This document shows positions 1 through 10,890 of a stretch of DNA of 64,000 nucleotides, in pieces. Every line of letters begins with the position of its first letter. The stretch's first letter is position 1. The DNA lies in the NCBI GenBank assembly GCA_036925085.1, contig JAUPFP010000093.1:189001-253000 (forward strand). Reading direction: 5' to 3'. The DNA is from Brachycybe producta (taxonomy: Eukaryota; Arthropoda; Diplopoda; Playtdesmida; Andrognathidae). The translations under genes were made by a program, and so were the position numbers. Under the pieces are notes generated by a model that saw nothing but the letters and a program-made list of their open reading frames with translations, searched no databases and was not told the origin of the DNA.

Positions 1-3000
1 AGGAGGTTCTACAGAAGTTGGATCCGTTCATCCCGATGCTTTCTGACTGCCTCCAATCAACTTTTATTCAGGTTTTGTTCGAGAGGAAACAATTCTAGAG
101 GGACGCTGTCGCATTCATGTTTTCGTTTTGCTACTGCTTTCAGTTGACAACAGCTTCTTTACATTGTCTGATGGCCATTTTCAAGTTGCCGTTGCCTAGT
201 AGAAATATTCATATCAGTTCAATCATCTCCTCGACGTTTGCTTTACTGAAGAAGTACTGTAGAGCGGGAATGGCTCAAGGGGACAACTTTAACATGGTTA
301 TGGCATGTTTTCAGGTGAAACGATACATCATATTTACTTTTTTAAAAAATTATTCCTGACGCATTCTTTTCTCCAAGTATCCTGCTTGAGAATTTTAGAG
401 CGCACTTGTACGTTCCCAAATTCAAAAATAATACATTGAGTTTGAACTTCACTTTTTTATTCATCAGAACAGGGTTTCAATATTTAGTATAAACTTGCTT
501 AAAATGGTTTATGAATTACTAATTTTTGAACTCTTGATCGTAAAAACATCTTAAGGTGGTTTTGAAGTGCAAACGCCTCTCGAACTCTGATTATTGTCTT
601 TCAGGAGTAAAATTAAGACAAACTGGAAAAAGTGTTTTAGAAATTATAGAGGGGTAGCTCAATTTGAATTTTTTTTTTTTTTTTTGAATTTGAAAAATTA
701 CTCTGCAAGCAGCCATAAAGGCTTATGGCAGAGGGACAAGAGTCCAAGTGCAGCATAGAGAATGCATTGTCAAAACCAGAAAATATAAAACCCCATTGAT
801 ATAAACCCAACAACAATTTCAATATTTTTTTTAATGCTGCAAATATATGCATTGTCAAAGCAAAACTAAATTATGACTCCCATAAAATACGTTTTTCCTG
901 CACAAAATCCCCAGCAAGCGAGTTCCATTGTCGAATCGCCCTAGGGACAAATGACCAGTAATAAGAATCTGTTCGTGCAAAAATCTCTCCAACTTTGTTA
1001 GAGTGGTCACCCCTACCCAAATATAATGCCCTGCAAAGTTTACTTGAAGTAGGTTTAGGGCAAGAGCCTTCTAGCATTCGATTAAAGGTATTAAGACTAA
1101 AATCTGAACGTCTTGCAAGTAAACTATCCCAACCAAGCTCTGAAAGCATTTTAGTTACACTGTCAGATGACACTGTCAATCACTTGAAAGGTATTTCCAT
1201 GTTGATATTTTTTAAAATAAACTTTTTGTAGACACAAACTTAAAAAAATACCTTCTGATTGGATTATTTGAATCAGTTTGAAACTTGACAAAAAGCTTAT
1301 TTTGAAAGATATCAACATGAAAATACCCGTAAATGATTGAGCTACCCTTCTAGTTTCTAAAACACTTTCAAGTTTTTCTTCACTTTGCACTTGAAAGACA
1401 AAATAATCAAGAGTTCGAGAGGCGTTTACTCTTTAAAACCACCTTAAATGAATATTGTGTTAAAAGAAAGAACGTTAAATAAATTTCGTTTTATCCGATT
1501 TTTCTTTTCCTAGCTGTTGACCGTCATCGTACGTGATATTCATTTCTACGATCTCGGTCCAGATCAGTACAAGATCCTATTAGGTTATATCGAGCAAGAC
1601 GTGAACGATCAAATGAGACACGCGACAGCGTTTGGGTTACTCAAAGCCATTTTGTCGACAAAGATACAAATGCAGGAAATAAATGACGTAATGAAACAGG
1701 TTTCAGAGATGATGATCACTTCGGAAGCAGTCCACATACGAGTTCAGTGCCGACAGGCTTTACTGCAATATCTACTCGATTATCCGACTGCGAAGAAGTT
1801 GCCTCTGATTCTGCAATACATCGTGACGCAGCTCGAATATTCGCTCGAAAGCGGAAGAGAATCGGCTCTCGAGATGGTCACGTCCATCTTTACTGCTTTT
1901 CCGATCGAGGTTTTGTGCGAACACTCGGTCCTCTTCTTTGTTCCGATGGCCGCTCGTATCATCAACGACAGTTCGGTTAGATGTAAAAAAATGGCTGCAA
2001 TTGCCACCAAGATACTTCTCGAAAGAGTGTGTATTTGTTATCACGGCTCGTTTTACCTCTACGATATTGATTTTAATCTCTGTTTTTTGTCTTTTAAGGT
2101 TACGTCGCAGGAAAGAGATAAGTTGTTTAGTGTTGTTACGTCGTGGCTGACAGATAAAAATGTAAGATTTTTGTTTTATGCTCGTTTATGAACAGCTGAT
2201 TTTCGAACTCTGGTCATACTGTCTTTCATAAAAGCAAAGTGAAGAGAAACTTGAATGTGTTTTAGAAACTAGAAGGGTAGCCCAATCACTTTTATAGGTA
2301 TTTTCATGTTGACATCTTTCAAAATAAGCTTTTTATTAGCAAACATTTTTAAAAAATATATCGTATGCTTAAAGTTTTCAAACCGACATAAAAAGCTTAC
2401 TGTGAATGATAATTACATGAAAAATAGCCGTAAGTGATTGAGCTACCCTTTTAGTTTTTTAAACGTATTCAAGTTTCTTTTCATTTTGCACCTGAAAGAC
2501 AGAATAATTAAAGTTCGAGAAGAGTTTATACAATTTGAAACCATCTAAAGACAATTTTTAATGAGTTGTTTTTATTTAATTCTTAGCCTGTACACAAAAA
2601 GTTATCTGCGCAACTCTGCGGACTTTTCGTCGAAGTGGAAAAACAGACGTTCGAAAAACGTTTGGCAGAATTTCTACCGATACTAACTGACGAACTAAAG
2701 CCAGAGAAACATAAGGATGTCAGTTTACGATTAAAATGTTTTATGAAAAGCTCATTTTCGGAACTCTTGATTATTCTACAGTTTCAGAATAGCAACACTA
2801 AAGAGAAATTGAAAGTGTGTTAGAAACTAGAAAGGGTAGCTGAATTACTTAATAGTATTTTCATGTTGATATCTTTCAAAATAAACTTTTTTTATGTACA
2901 AAAAATTAAAAAAATATCATCAGCTTAAAGTTTGATCCTTTTCAAACTGGCATAAAAAGCTTATTTTGAAAGATATCATCGCGAAAATATGCTCAAGTGA

Positions 3001-6000
3001 TTAAACTACCCTCCTAGTTTCTAACACACTTTCAATTTTTTCTTAGTGTTGAACCTGAAAAGCATAATAACCGGAGTTCAAAAGCATTATAACTTTATTG
3101 TGTAATCGGGGTTTTTTTGTTTTTTGTTTCAGTTCCTCGAAGAAAGTTTACAACTTAAATCCGATCACGTTTTGTTTCAACTTTTGACGACACTTTGTAA
3201 AATTCTTAAGGAATGTCCCATTGTACGAATTGCCGCATTTCGCAATGTTCTAAATCCATTATGGGGTGCGTTACTTGAGCAAAACAGTTGCAGAAGTTAC
3301 TTTAAACTCAGAAAGAGATCAGTTACAGTTACTTTTGTAAAAGTAACTTCTTGTCTCAATATGTTAAAGTTAGAATTACTTTCTAAAAGTTAATTAAACA
3401 ACATTAAAATTAGTTATTTTATAAGAAATTAATAACTTTCGAGTAACGTTAGGTTGCAGTTACTTTCTCAAACAAAACAATTACTTTATAAAAGTAACGG
3501 AAGTCCAGTGAGTAACATTAAAATTACAATTATTTTTCAGAAATGTTACGACCTACGAGTAATGGTCAATTACAGTTACTTTGTAAAACTAGCTAAATGC
3601 TCAATAAGGGTGGATAAAGTTACTTTATAAAAGTAACTAAAGAAGTGCAGTGAATTACATTAAAATTGGTTATTTTTCAAAAAACGTTAAGTTACAGTTA
3701 CTGTGCAAAACTAGCCAATAACCCTAAAAGGAACAAAACGATTACTTAAAAAAAAGTAACCAGAAGTCCAATAAGTTATAGTTATGTGTACCTTCCAAAA
3801 ATGTTACGAAAAGTCCACTAAAATAACTTTAAAATGACTAACTTTCTGAAAGTAACTGAAGTAACTAGCCATAGTTATTTCTGAAGCTATGTAGCTTTCA
3901 TTTCATGTTTCAGTTTTATGTTTTAGAAATTGTCCGGCTGCATCTTTTACACCCTCACATTTGGGTTCGACTCGTTTCGAGCCAACTATTCGGCATGTTA
4001 TTTGCGTGTTATCCACCCGAGGAAGTCGCATCAATTGCTAATTCAAAGGAAAACAAACAGAACGAATATTTTCTTCAGAACTATCCAGAAAAGGTTTGAC
4101 TGTCGCTACAATCAACATTTGTACGATTCTAATAATTCCTCAATTATCCTTTTCTTTGTAATTTTTAGCTTCGTATTTTGCCTTTGGATTTTTTCGATCA
4201 ACTCAAATCAGCACAGTTAATTCCAGAATTAGGAGATCAGATTGCAAGGAATCTGGTTTATTTTGCTAAACTTCTCAGTGTGACTTCAGTCGAAATATCA
4301 AAAGCAAAAAGTCTCAAGCGTAAATTAGACGACAGCGACGATCAGTCGGACAAAACTAACAATTGCTTGTCCGATTTATCTATCGATTGGTTGTTTAAGA
4401 ATCTAAGCAAAATTGCTCAAGACGAAGCAACGAGTCATAAGAATTCTGTTTTGAAACGAATTTGCTTCTTCAAGTGGATCGCGGCTGTCGTAACAGTTTT
4501 AGGAAAAGATACTCTGGTTGATCAATTGCCGCACGTCGTTCCACATCTGACACGTGCGAGTAGAAGCGAGAAATTTGCGAGTACGGGGATTACATTTTAT
4601 CATATGTTTTTTATCTGAAATGAGATGTGGCCAGAGGAATTCAAAAAGGAAAACTTACACTTGAACTCTCTGAACAGGGTTCCAACATAGAAAAATTCCT
4701 TATTGTGTATTTTTAACAATGTTTTTATGTAAGACGAAGCTGTTTAGAGGCTAGATTTAACTTTTTGTTTTAATTATATAAGAACTCTAGCCTCTTTAAT
4801 TGCAAAATGTATAATTATTTTTGCTGCAGTTGTAAGTTATAACTTATGCTCAAATAGGGTTCAAGTTGTATTTCAAGTGCCAAGGTTCCTTCTTGAATTT
4901 TAGCCTCAATGTAGGACCATTCATATCCGAGGAGAATTTACTTTTGGTTACATCTTAAAAGCCCTCTCGAGAGCTAGAAAAGTATCGTACTATAAGCAAT
5001 CCTTTTCTCTGTAGATAAAGATCTCAAAAATCTCGCAACTGGAGTTTTGGAATTGCTGCAAAATAAAGCCGGAGTTGAAACGTTTAGCAAGGAATACGTC
5101 AAATCCAGTATGGAAATTGCAAGGATGAAAATGAAACGCAAACAAAAGATTGCTACACTGGTATGCGATCAAATAATATCTCCACTTAAGAAAATCTTGT
5201 ATTTTCAAAACAAGCGAATGTTTTTCTCTCTTGTTAGTTGTATTTGTTTGACGAGCGAGTAACTGTATGTTTAGTTTTAAGAAGTTATGTTTTCTGCGAA
5301 GAAAAAAAAAACTAGCAACAGTTAATTAACTCGATTTATGTAAATGTTTTATGTAAATTAAGTTCCAAATACATTGAAAATCGTTTAACACGAAATGCAT
5401 TTTCTGGCCAGTCATTTATAATAGCAGAAAATCTTTAATTTTAGCTCAAAAAATTCTTTTAACGCGAAAAATTATTCCGGGTCTTTCCATTTCGTGTTAA
5501 AAGGGATTCCACTGAATTTAGATATGTAATTCCTTGAAATTAAATAAAGATTGGAAACCGTTTAAAATGAAAATGGATAACACGAAATATAAATTTTGAG
5601 TCCAGTTCCTTAGATTAGCATAGAAAATCTTTCCTTTAACTCGAAAAAATATTCTGATCAAGGTTTCCATTCCGTGTTAAACGGTTTCCACTGTACTCCC
5701 AAGAAAATACAATAGAACTTAAACTTCTCAAGAAAGTAACTGTTTTTTTAACAAAAAAAAAAATGAATTACTTAGAAAGTTATTTTAAATTTCTAAAACA
5801 AAAACTAAATTCAAATTTCAGGCTGTGAAAAAACCGGACGTTTCGGCCAGAATGAAGCTAAAACTCCGAGCAGATCGTAAAAAGGCAAAGCAACGTACGC
5901 AGAAGTTAATCCGAGAAGGAAAACTAATTCCAAAGAAACACAAACGACCAACTTTTGGAAAGAAATGTAAGAACAACAACAAAAAATGGAACACGACATA

Positions 6001-6001
6001 A
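1..6001 (+). CDS. UTP20: UTP20 (DRIM), C-terminal part, 10 exons; 5' end outside window
   Basis: Large HEAT-repeat component of the small-subunit processome, needed in the nucleolus for 18S rRNA processing. Exons: 3-71 (in frame from base 3; partial), 144-314, 1514-2026, 2099-2161, 2587-2718, 3133-3265, 3927-4093, 4169-4580, 5015-5160, 5822-6001. All introns are GT-AG and phases join cleanly, giving 661 residues, about the last quarter of a protein near 2,800 residues in human. Family matches seen: LLKKYCRAG in exon 2, HATAFGLLKAIL and VQCRQALLQYLLDYP in exon 3, CKKMAA, HPHIWVRL in exon 7, RICFFKW in exon 8, and a Lys/Arg-rich tail in exon 10 as expected of a nucleolar protein. Exon 5 is ended at GAT before gtcagt because this keeps frame and the alignment EKHKD-FLEES. 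No canonical AATAAA follows the stop. Identity is from remembered family sequence, but similarity is continuous across exons. Confidence 0.93.
551..1447. repeat. Palindromic element family A, split by a LINE insertion
   Basis: UTP20 intron 2. The left arm begins TTAAGGTGGTTTTGAAG and the right arm ends AAAACCACCTTAA. In uninterrupted copies the order is: TTAAGGTGG, a GTCTTTCAGGTGC block, TTTAGAAACTAGAAGGGTAG, TATTTTCATGTTGATATC, then the reverse complement of all of this. Here bases 664-1175 are a LINE fragment sitting inside the left arm. Confidence 0.8.
664..1175 (-). mobile_element. Non-LTR retrotransposon, 5'-truncated 3' end
   Basis: The minus strand carries the end of a reverse-transcriptase ORF (about 1179 down to 871) with the motif FVPRAIRQWNSL, typical of the C-terminus of Jockey/CR1/I-group elements, followed by a 3' UTR and an A-rich tail at about 664-690. 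It interrupts a family A element and is flanked by the 5-bp direct repeat TCAAT (659-663 and 1176-1180). A second and third copy lie at 52945-53047 and 56930-57221. Confidence 0.8.
2185..2545. repeat. Family A palindromic element
   Basis: UTP20 intron 4. Contains GAAACTAGAAGGGTAG near 2268 and its mirror CTACCCTTTTAGTTTTT near 2443, with GTTGACATCTTTCAAAATAA and its mirror between. Arms are imperfect. Confidence 0.75.
2735..3095. repeat. Family A palindromic element
   Basis: Fills most of UTP20 intron 5, beginning within 20 bases of the splice donor. Mirrored blocks AAACTAGAAAGGGTAG (2824) and CTACCCTCCTAGTTTCTAA (3006). Confidence 0.75.
3280..3900. repeat. AT-rich array of GTTACTTT / AAAGTAAC words
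   Basis: UTP20 intron 6 is almost entirely made of short irregular repeats of AGTTACTTT and its complement AAAGTAACT, so many small hairpins are possible. A related tract lies at 9485-10110 and a short one at 44570-44640. Confidence 0.7.
4655..4915. repeat. Family G inverted repeat containing a family F hairpin
   Basis: UTP20 intron 8. Outer arms read AACTCTCTGAACAGGGTTCC and a mirrored AGGGTTCAAGTTG. Inside lies a short hairpin GTTTAGAGGCTAGA ... TCTAGCCTC (about 4738-4800). The same G arms recur near 11995, 19465 and 52723. Confidence 0.65.
5366..5700. repeat. Repeats with core CGTTTAACACGAAA (family K)
   Basis: UTP20 intron 9. Mirrored words AATCGTTTAACACGAAATG and CGTGTTAAACGGTTTCCACTG flank related copies. 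The same core builds the hairpin at 15873-16108 and the array at 21006-21441. Confidence 0.65.
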
Positions 6002-6920
6002 TCTCGAAAAATTCAACTTTTATTTGTTTTAACGGCTCGTTATAATATTTTATTTATAATCCGTTCTTATTTATTACACAGATTAGAATTTTCTTTGATG
6101 TTGAAGACGACTGTACATAAATTGGGGGGGAAGGTGAGTAAATTTCAAAGTTTGTGTCGATTTTTACGACGGTTTTTTTGTTTGTTCGTAAATTAAGAAT
6201 TTTAAAATTAAAAAATATTTTCTCTCTATGAAGACTAAATATTTTGGAGTATTTTTTACGACAAAATTGAGAATTTTCATCTTTCTTTTTTTTTTTTTTT
6301 TTTTCTCTCGAAAGTTTACAAAGTTTTTTTTTTTGTTTTCTAAAAAACACCAATCACTGAAAACATTTTATTCTCGATTCTTCTTCTTCTTCTTCATTCC
6401 TGGATGTCACATTTTTAGGCACTTTACAAGTCTCTTGTCCACGAGAGAGAGAGAGAGCTTTTTCTCCTCGATACACGTACGAACATTTTTGATTCACTTT
6501 CTTCATTTTTTTAAACGAAACTAACGACTGTATTCTAAAAGTCTATTTATACCGGAACGTAAAGACTACGCGGGGGACGTGCAAGACACGAGTACGAGCC
6601 ACAATATTTCCGGAATCTCTTCTATTTCCGGACTCTCTAGAAAGGCTTTTTCCTCGAGCGCGTGTCGTGCTCGTCCTATAGTCTTCACGTTTCCGTATAA
6701 TTGGACCCTAAAACATTACTTAAGCCAAAGTGAAACTTAAACAAAGCTAAACTTCAAAACTCTACGTAAACTTTTGTATTTCGTCATGGTTTAAGCATAA
6801 CTTTGTTTTAAGCAACCTTTTCAAATACCCGGGGGGAAAAAACAAAAATTAACAAGTTAACCTGCTCCATTTGGAGGTTGTATGAACAAATCTGTTTGTT
6901 TGATTTTAAAACTGAGCATT

Positions 6921-7072
6921 GAAACCGCTTTCAACGAGCTGGTTTGGCGGAACCGTTTTCAACGAGTCGGTTCGGCGGAACCGTTTTCAACGAGTCAGTT
7001 TGGCGGAACCGTGTTCAACGAGTCGGTTTGGCGGAAATGCTTTCAACGAGTCGGTTTGGCAGAGCCGCTTTC
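6921..7072. repeat. 28-bp tandem repeat, about 5.4 copies
   Basis: Unit contains TTTCAACGAGTCGGTTTGGC followed by GGAACCG; copies differ at a few sites. Lies in the presumed FRS2 3' region. Confidence 0.85.
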
Positions 7073-7248
7073 AAATAAGTAACTCTTTCAGTGTAAAGGA
7101 CTGATCTATTCAAATTATATTTAATTTGCCGTAATTCTCCATAAATGCATTAATTGCATTTAATTTTGAGTATTTACATAATTAATAACAATCTTAAAAA
7201 ATATACAATTTAAATTTAAAAAAATTAAACTTTCTAATTGTTAAAATA

Positions 7249-7254
7249 TTTATT
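7249..7254 (-). terminator. Possible FRS2 polyadenylation signal
   Basis: AATAAA on the minus strand about 460 bases after the FRS2 stop. In AT-rich DNA this can occur by chance. Confidence 0.3.
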
Positions 7255-7335
7255 TAAAAAAAAAATGAAAATACTTCTTTTCATAAAAAGAAAAATCCGT
7301 TTCAAATCAAATAATAGAAATAGGTTTTTTTCAAC

Positions 7336-7585
7336 AAGTTAAGCCGGTTCAGTTGAACCAATTCCAGCAAACCGGTTCAGTTGTACTAGTTTCAGCAAAA
7401 TGGTTCAGATGAACCAATTCTAATAAACCGCTTCGGTCAAACGAATTAAAGGAATCCACTTTGAATGAACCCAATACCGGCAAACTGGTTAGTTTGAACC
7501 GAATCCAGTAAACCGGTTTGGTTGAACCGACTCCATTAAACCGGTTTGGTTGAGCTGATTCCAATAAATCGATTTAAAAACGGTT
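7336..7585. repeat. Degenerate 27-30 bp tandem repeat with AACCGGTT cores
   Basis: About eight units of the pattern AAACCGGTTCAGTTGAACC plus a spacer such as AATTCCAGC. Each unit holds a small palindrome (GGTTCAGTTGAACC). Confidence 0.7.
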
Positions 7586-7712
7586 TCAAATCTTATTAGC
7601 TAAAAACTCGAACGATTCAAAAAAAAGAAAACCAAGTTCGTAATCTTCTTTTAACTTAACGCTCGCACATTTCAACCTTAAAACTTCGAATTTAACTGGA
7701 TCTCGCTTTTTA

Positions 7713-9404
7713 TCATTCGCTAACGACACTTCCATGTTTACAGAGCAAGAGATCATTAATGGTACTGTTATGTCTAGTTTTCCGTACGGATTCACCGTCA
7801 TCCAAACACGGATGAGCCGAATTAGAAAGAGCGACCGTCCGATCAAAATCGATCGTCGCGTAACCCTCCAAAGAGTTACGACACAGAGATTCAGGCGGAG
7901 TTGCAATACTCGTAGGTGAAGTTGGAGCCGTTTCCGATCCACCAGTTGCTCCACCACCTCCACCTCCGTTCCCTCCTCCCATACTAACGCTACCTCCGCT
8001 GCTACTACTTCCTCGATGGTTCAGATCGAGAACAGCGTAGTTTACTTGCCGCGAATTGACGTTTGCTGCCGTGGTTCCCGGATGATACGAGATCGAATGA
8101 GAGTGGTGGTGGCGATGGTTTTGAGACGTGTTCGATTCTTTGGCCGTCGACGAAGCCAAAGCAACGGCACAACTCGAAGACACACTCGACAGCGACGGAG
8201 AATCGATAGATTTCTGTCGACCGATTTGTCCGATCGTGTAAACCGAGGAAGACGTTCCGTTAGAACCACTGCTGCCACCAACACCGTTCTTTTGAACGTT
8301 GTCTGGCACGACATTCATGTACAAGTGTCTTTGCGCCGTATGCTCTTGTTTGAGTAGATCGTCTAACCTTGCATAATTACTACTCTCGTCAAGCGAATGT
8401 CCGCGCAAAACAACTTGCCTACATCCATTTGAACCTTTCATGGCACCAATAACACCTTTCGGTAGATCTAGAATGGAATATAACACTTTGTTCGCTTTTG
8501 TCGTTATGTTAGCATTCTCTTCGAACGTACCGATTGGACATTCTTGAGGTCGTGGCCTCGTAATAACCGCAGCTGCTGCTGTTGTGACTGTTTGCGGCTC
8601 ATCGCACTCCGACGCAATGATGTCGGTGTTTGCGTATTCGTGAAGTAACGGAAGAGTTGTCGCAGGAGGTGTAAGTGGAGATCGTAACGATGTCATTCTC
8701 CGTGGTTCTTGACCACAACCACCACCACCTCCTCCGATTCCGCTTCCACAAGTGTTCTTAAGCGAAACTACGTCCTCGTTAACGTAGTGCGGCAAAACCG
8801 TGTTATTTGTCCCTGCTTGCGAATTAGTTCCGTTATTGTCCGCAAAAGCTAAATTACTGGGCAAACTCTGAGGCGCCATTCTAGAGAATCCGTCACGCGT
8901 TGTAGACGCATTACTACGCGTTCTGTTTCTCACGATCGGTTCCAGATAGTTTCCAACGTCCGAAACCGATAGCGAACCGGTTCGTAATATAGAACCGTTA
9001 GCGGCTGCAGCAGCAGCAACTACGACACCATTTCCAACACCAGAATGACTACTAACGCCACCAGGATTACTAAGATCATCTTGTCCGGAATTCTGAATAT
9101 GTTCTTGAAGAAGATTGAACAAAGCTTCGGCTCTACGGCATTTGAAAGCGTAGATTCCGGTTCCAGTGGCACATCTACGACCACTTTCGAACGAGAACAA
9201 CTCGGCATCGAACCCGTATCTTCGTAAACATCTCATTGGCCATCGGATCGGTTCTTTGCCTTTCTGATACAAAACGAGTTCGGTATCGGTGATCTGAATC
9301 TGACCCGGAACAAGAATGTTTCCATGTTCATCAACATTCCAGACATGGAAGACATTTGGAAGTCTGTCGTTGATGTCTCCTTTTGCCGAAACACAGCCAC
9401 CCAT
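7713..9404 (-). CDS. FRS2: FRS2/FRS3-like FGF receptor substrate adaptor
   Basis: Membrane-anchored docking protein that links FGF and neurotrophin receptors to GRB2 and SHP2. 563 residues, one uninterrupted coding exon. Residues 1-6, MGGCVS, form an N-myristoylation signal. Residues about 13-103 form the IRS-type PTB domain (VWNVDEHGN, TDTELVLYQ, CLRRYGFDAELFSFESGRR, FKCRRAEALFNLLQ). The long Ser/Gly-rich tail carries candidate phosphotyrosines: GRB2-type YxN at Y207 (YVNE), Y257 (YANT) and Y362 (YMNV); SHP2-type Y309 (YSIL), Y456 (YAVL) and Y515 (YATI). The end, GYATIDFDRT ... RKTRHNST (residues 514-548), resembles the vertebrate FRS2 C-terminus, so the protein is complete. A splice acceptor (pyrimidine tract then CGCAG) ends at 9435, so a 5' UTR intron is likely. 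The start is the only ATG giving the myristoylation motif. Confidence 0.93.
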   Translation of the reverse strand: MGGCVSAKGDINDRLPNVFHVWNVDEHGNILVPGQIQITDTELVLYQKGKEPIRWPMRCLRRYGFDAELFSFESGRRCATGTGIYAFKCRRAEALFNLLQEHIQNSGQDDLSNPGGVSSHSGVGNGVVVAAAAAANGSILRTGSLSVSDVGNYLEPIVRNRTRSNASTTRDGFSRMAPQSLPSNLAFADNNGTNSQAGTNNTVLPHYVNEDVVSLKNTCGSGIGGGGGGCGQEPRRMTSLRSPLTPPATTLPLLHEYANTDIIASECDEPQTVTTAAAAVITRPRPQECPIGTFEENANITTKANKVLYSILDLPKGVIGAMKGSNGCRQVVLRGHSLDESSNYARLDDLLKQEHTAQRHLYMNVVPDNVQKNGVGGSSGSNGTSSSVYTIGQIGRQKSIDSPSLSSVSSSCAVALASSTAKESNTSQNHRHHHSHSISYHPGTTAANVNSRQVNYAVLDLNHRGSSSSGGSVSMGGGNGGGGGGATGGSETAPTSPTSIATPPESLCRNSLEGYATIDFDRTVALSNSAHPCLDDGESVRKTRHNSTINDLLLCKHGSVVSE

Positions 9405-9434
9405 TGCGCCGCTCGCTTAAGGTGAGGAACACAA

Positions 9435-9465
9435 CTGCGGTAAAACAAAAACAAAAAAAATAAAG
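9435..9465 (-). other. Splice acceptor of an FRS2 5' UTR intron
   Basis: On the minus strand a long T-rich tract is followed by ACCGCAG, 31 bases before the FRS2 ATG. The matching noncoding first exon must lie upstream, perhaps in the 10.4-10.9 kb island. Confidence 0.6.
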
Positions 9466-9484
9466 CGTTAAGCTTTTATTTACG

Positions 9485-10110
9485 ATTCAAATTTAAAAGT
9501 TACTTTAATAATAAAATAACTTTTGACTGCAGTTACTTTTACAGTTACGGTGGTTTTATATAGTGTAAACGCCTTATGAACTCCGATTATTCTGTCTTTC
9601 AGAACCAAAATGAAGAGAAACTTCAAAGTGTTTTAGAAACTAGAAGAAATAGCTCAATATTTTTATGTTGGCTATCTTTCAAAATAAACTTTTATGTGAG
9701 TTTTGAAACTTAACTATTAAATGATTCAGCTAACCAGTCTAGTCTTTTAAACACTTTCTAGTTTCTTTTAATTTTCCTCTTGAAAGGCAGGTTAATGAAG
9801 AGGTCGAAATTCAGCTGTTCGTAAACCATCTTAAATAGCTATTACTTTTATACAGCAGTTACTTTCAGAATTATAAGTTGTAACTGTTGTTTCAGTAACT
9901 TCAGTTACTCTTACGAAGTAACTGTTGCTAAAAATTACTCTCCTGGAGGTAATTAGGCTTTAGTAACTTGAAAAAGTAACTTGATGTAAGTTACTTTCAT
10001 AAGTAAATGTAACTTTTATTACTGTCAAAAAATGTAACCTTGCTCTTAAGTTATGATTTGATGAAAGTAACTTTTAATTTCAAGTTACTTTCTGTTCGTT
10101 TTCACGTTCT
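9485..10110. repeat. GTTACTTT-rich tract with an embedded family A element
   Basis: Irregular AAAGTAACT / AGTTACTTT words as in 3280-3900. A short family A copy lies at about 9547-9836 (left end GGTGGTTTTATATAG, right end AAACCATCTTAAA). Confidence 0.65.
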
Positions 10111-10389
10111 CTTTGAAAGTTTGAAGTCTTTCCCTCTTATAATAAAATGAAGTAATTTATTTTTAATTGAAAAGTGATTTATATTTCACTTTTAATTACT
10201 CAGATTTCAAACTATTTAATTAATATTATTCTAGCTGAAATTTCATATTGCTCAATATTGATTTCAATTTGTCAAAATATTGTTTAGAAAAAAAAACAAC
10301 AAAAAAATAACATATAATCTTCAATCTTGTGAAACAATAATTTATTTTATTTAAGGAATTAAGAAACATTATAATTATTATTTGTTATT

Positions 10390-10890
10390 GCAGAGATTTG
10401 GCGCCAAAAAAATATCACTGGAGACTGTGACGTCATCTCGCGCTCTACACGCACGTGACAATTAGTGCGGTTGTTGTTGTGGGTTTTTTTTTTTTTCTCA
10501 AGTGGACTTGAAGACCACGTGCCTCGCGACAGTATACACGTGTGTGTACTCTTGCGAGAATCTTTTTACGCATACGTAAACATTTGCATGGACTTCAGTA
10601 TAAGTGACCACTGACCGCGCGACCCTAGTGGCGCCGTATTGTGACCGTGAAACGTTGACCAGTGGCTATTATAATCGTCATAAGCTGATAAAACACCAAA
10701 AAAAAAACATCGTTTCAAGGTCAGTTTATGGCTCAAGCATCATTATTTTCTGATAATTGTAAATGTTATTGGGAGGGAGGGAGGGAGAGGGACTCTAGAT
10801 ACTTGCGTATGCGTTTACAGTAAGCGTACGCACGTGTTCGTGACGTCACTTCGTTACTGTCATGACAGTATCTTGTGACGTCATAACACG
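10390..10890. promoter_or_regulatory. Promoter-like island, probable FRS2 promoter
   Basis: A CpG-rich stretch in AT-rich surroundings. Three perfect CRE/ATF sites TGACGTCA (10428-10435, 10841-10848, 10876-10883), three E-boxes CACGTG (10452, 10516, 10831), a palindromic E2F-type site TTTGGCGCCAAA (10397-10408), and a G-quadruplex-capable run of GGGA repeats (about 10772-10790). Assignment to FRS2 is inferred from position and the 5' UTR acceptor. No gene on the plus strand starts nearby. Confidence 0.5.

Larger units (their letters stand above)
6002..7712. other. Convergent intergenic stretch / 3' UTRs of UTP20 and FRS2
   Basis: No coding exon seen. Holds pyrimidine tracts (6280-6410), a diverged inverted repeat about 6551-6705 (arms containing GTAAAGACTACG and GTCTTCACGTTTCCG), and two tandem arrays listed separately. 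A possible minus-strand AATAAA for FRS2 is at 7249-7254. Confidence 0.6.

Noticed and set aside
8016..8357. 113-codon plus-strand frame opposite FRS2
   Set aside because: Antisense shadow of the Ser/Gly-rich FRS2 coding sequence.
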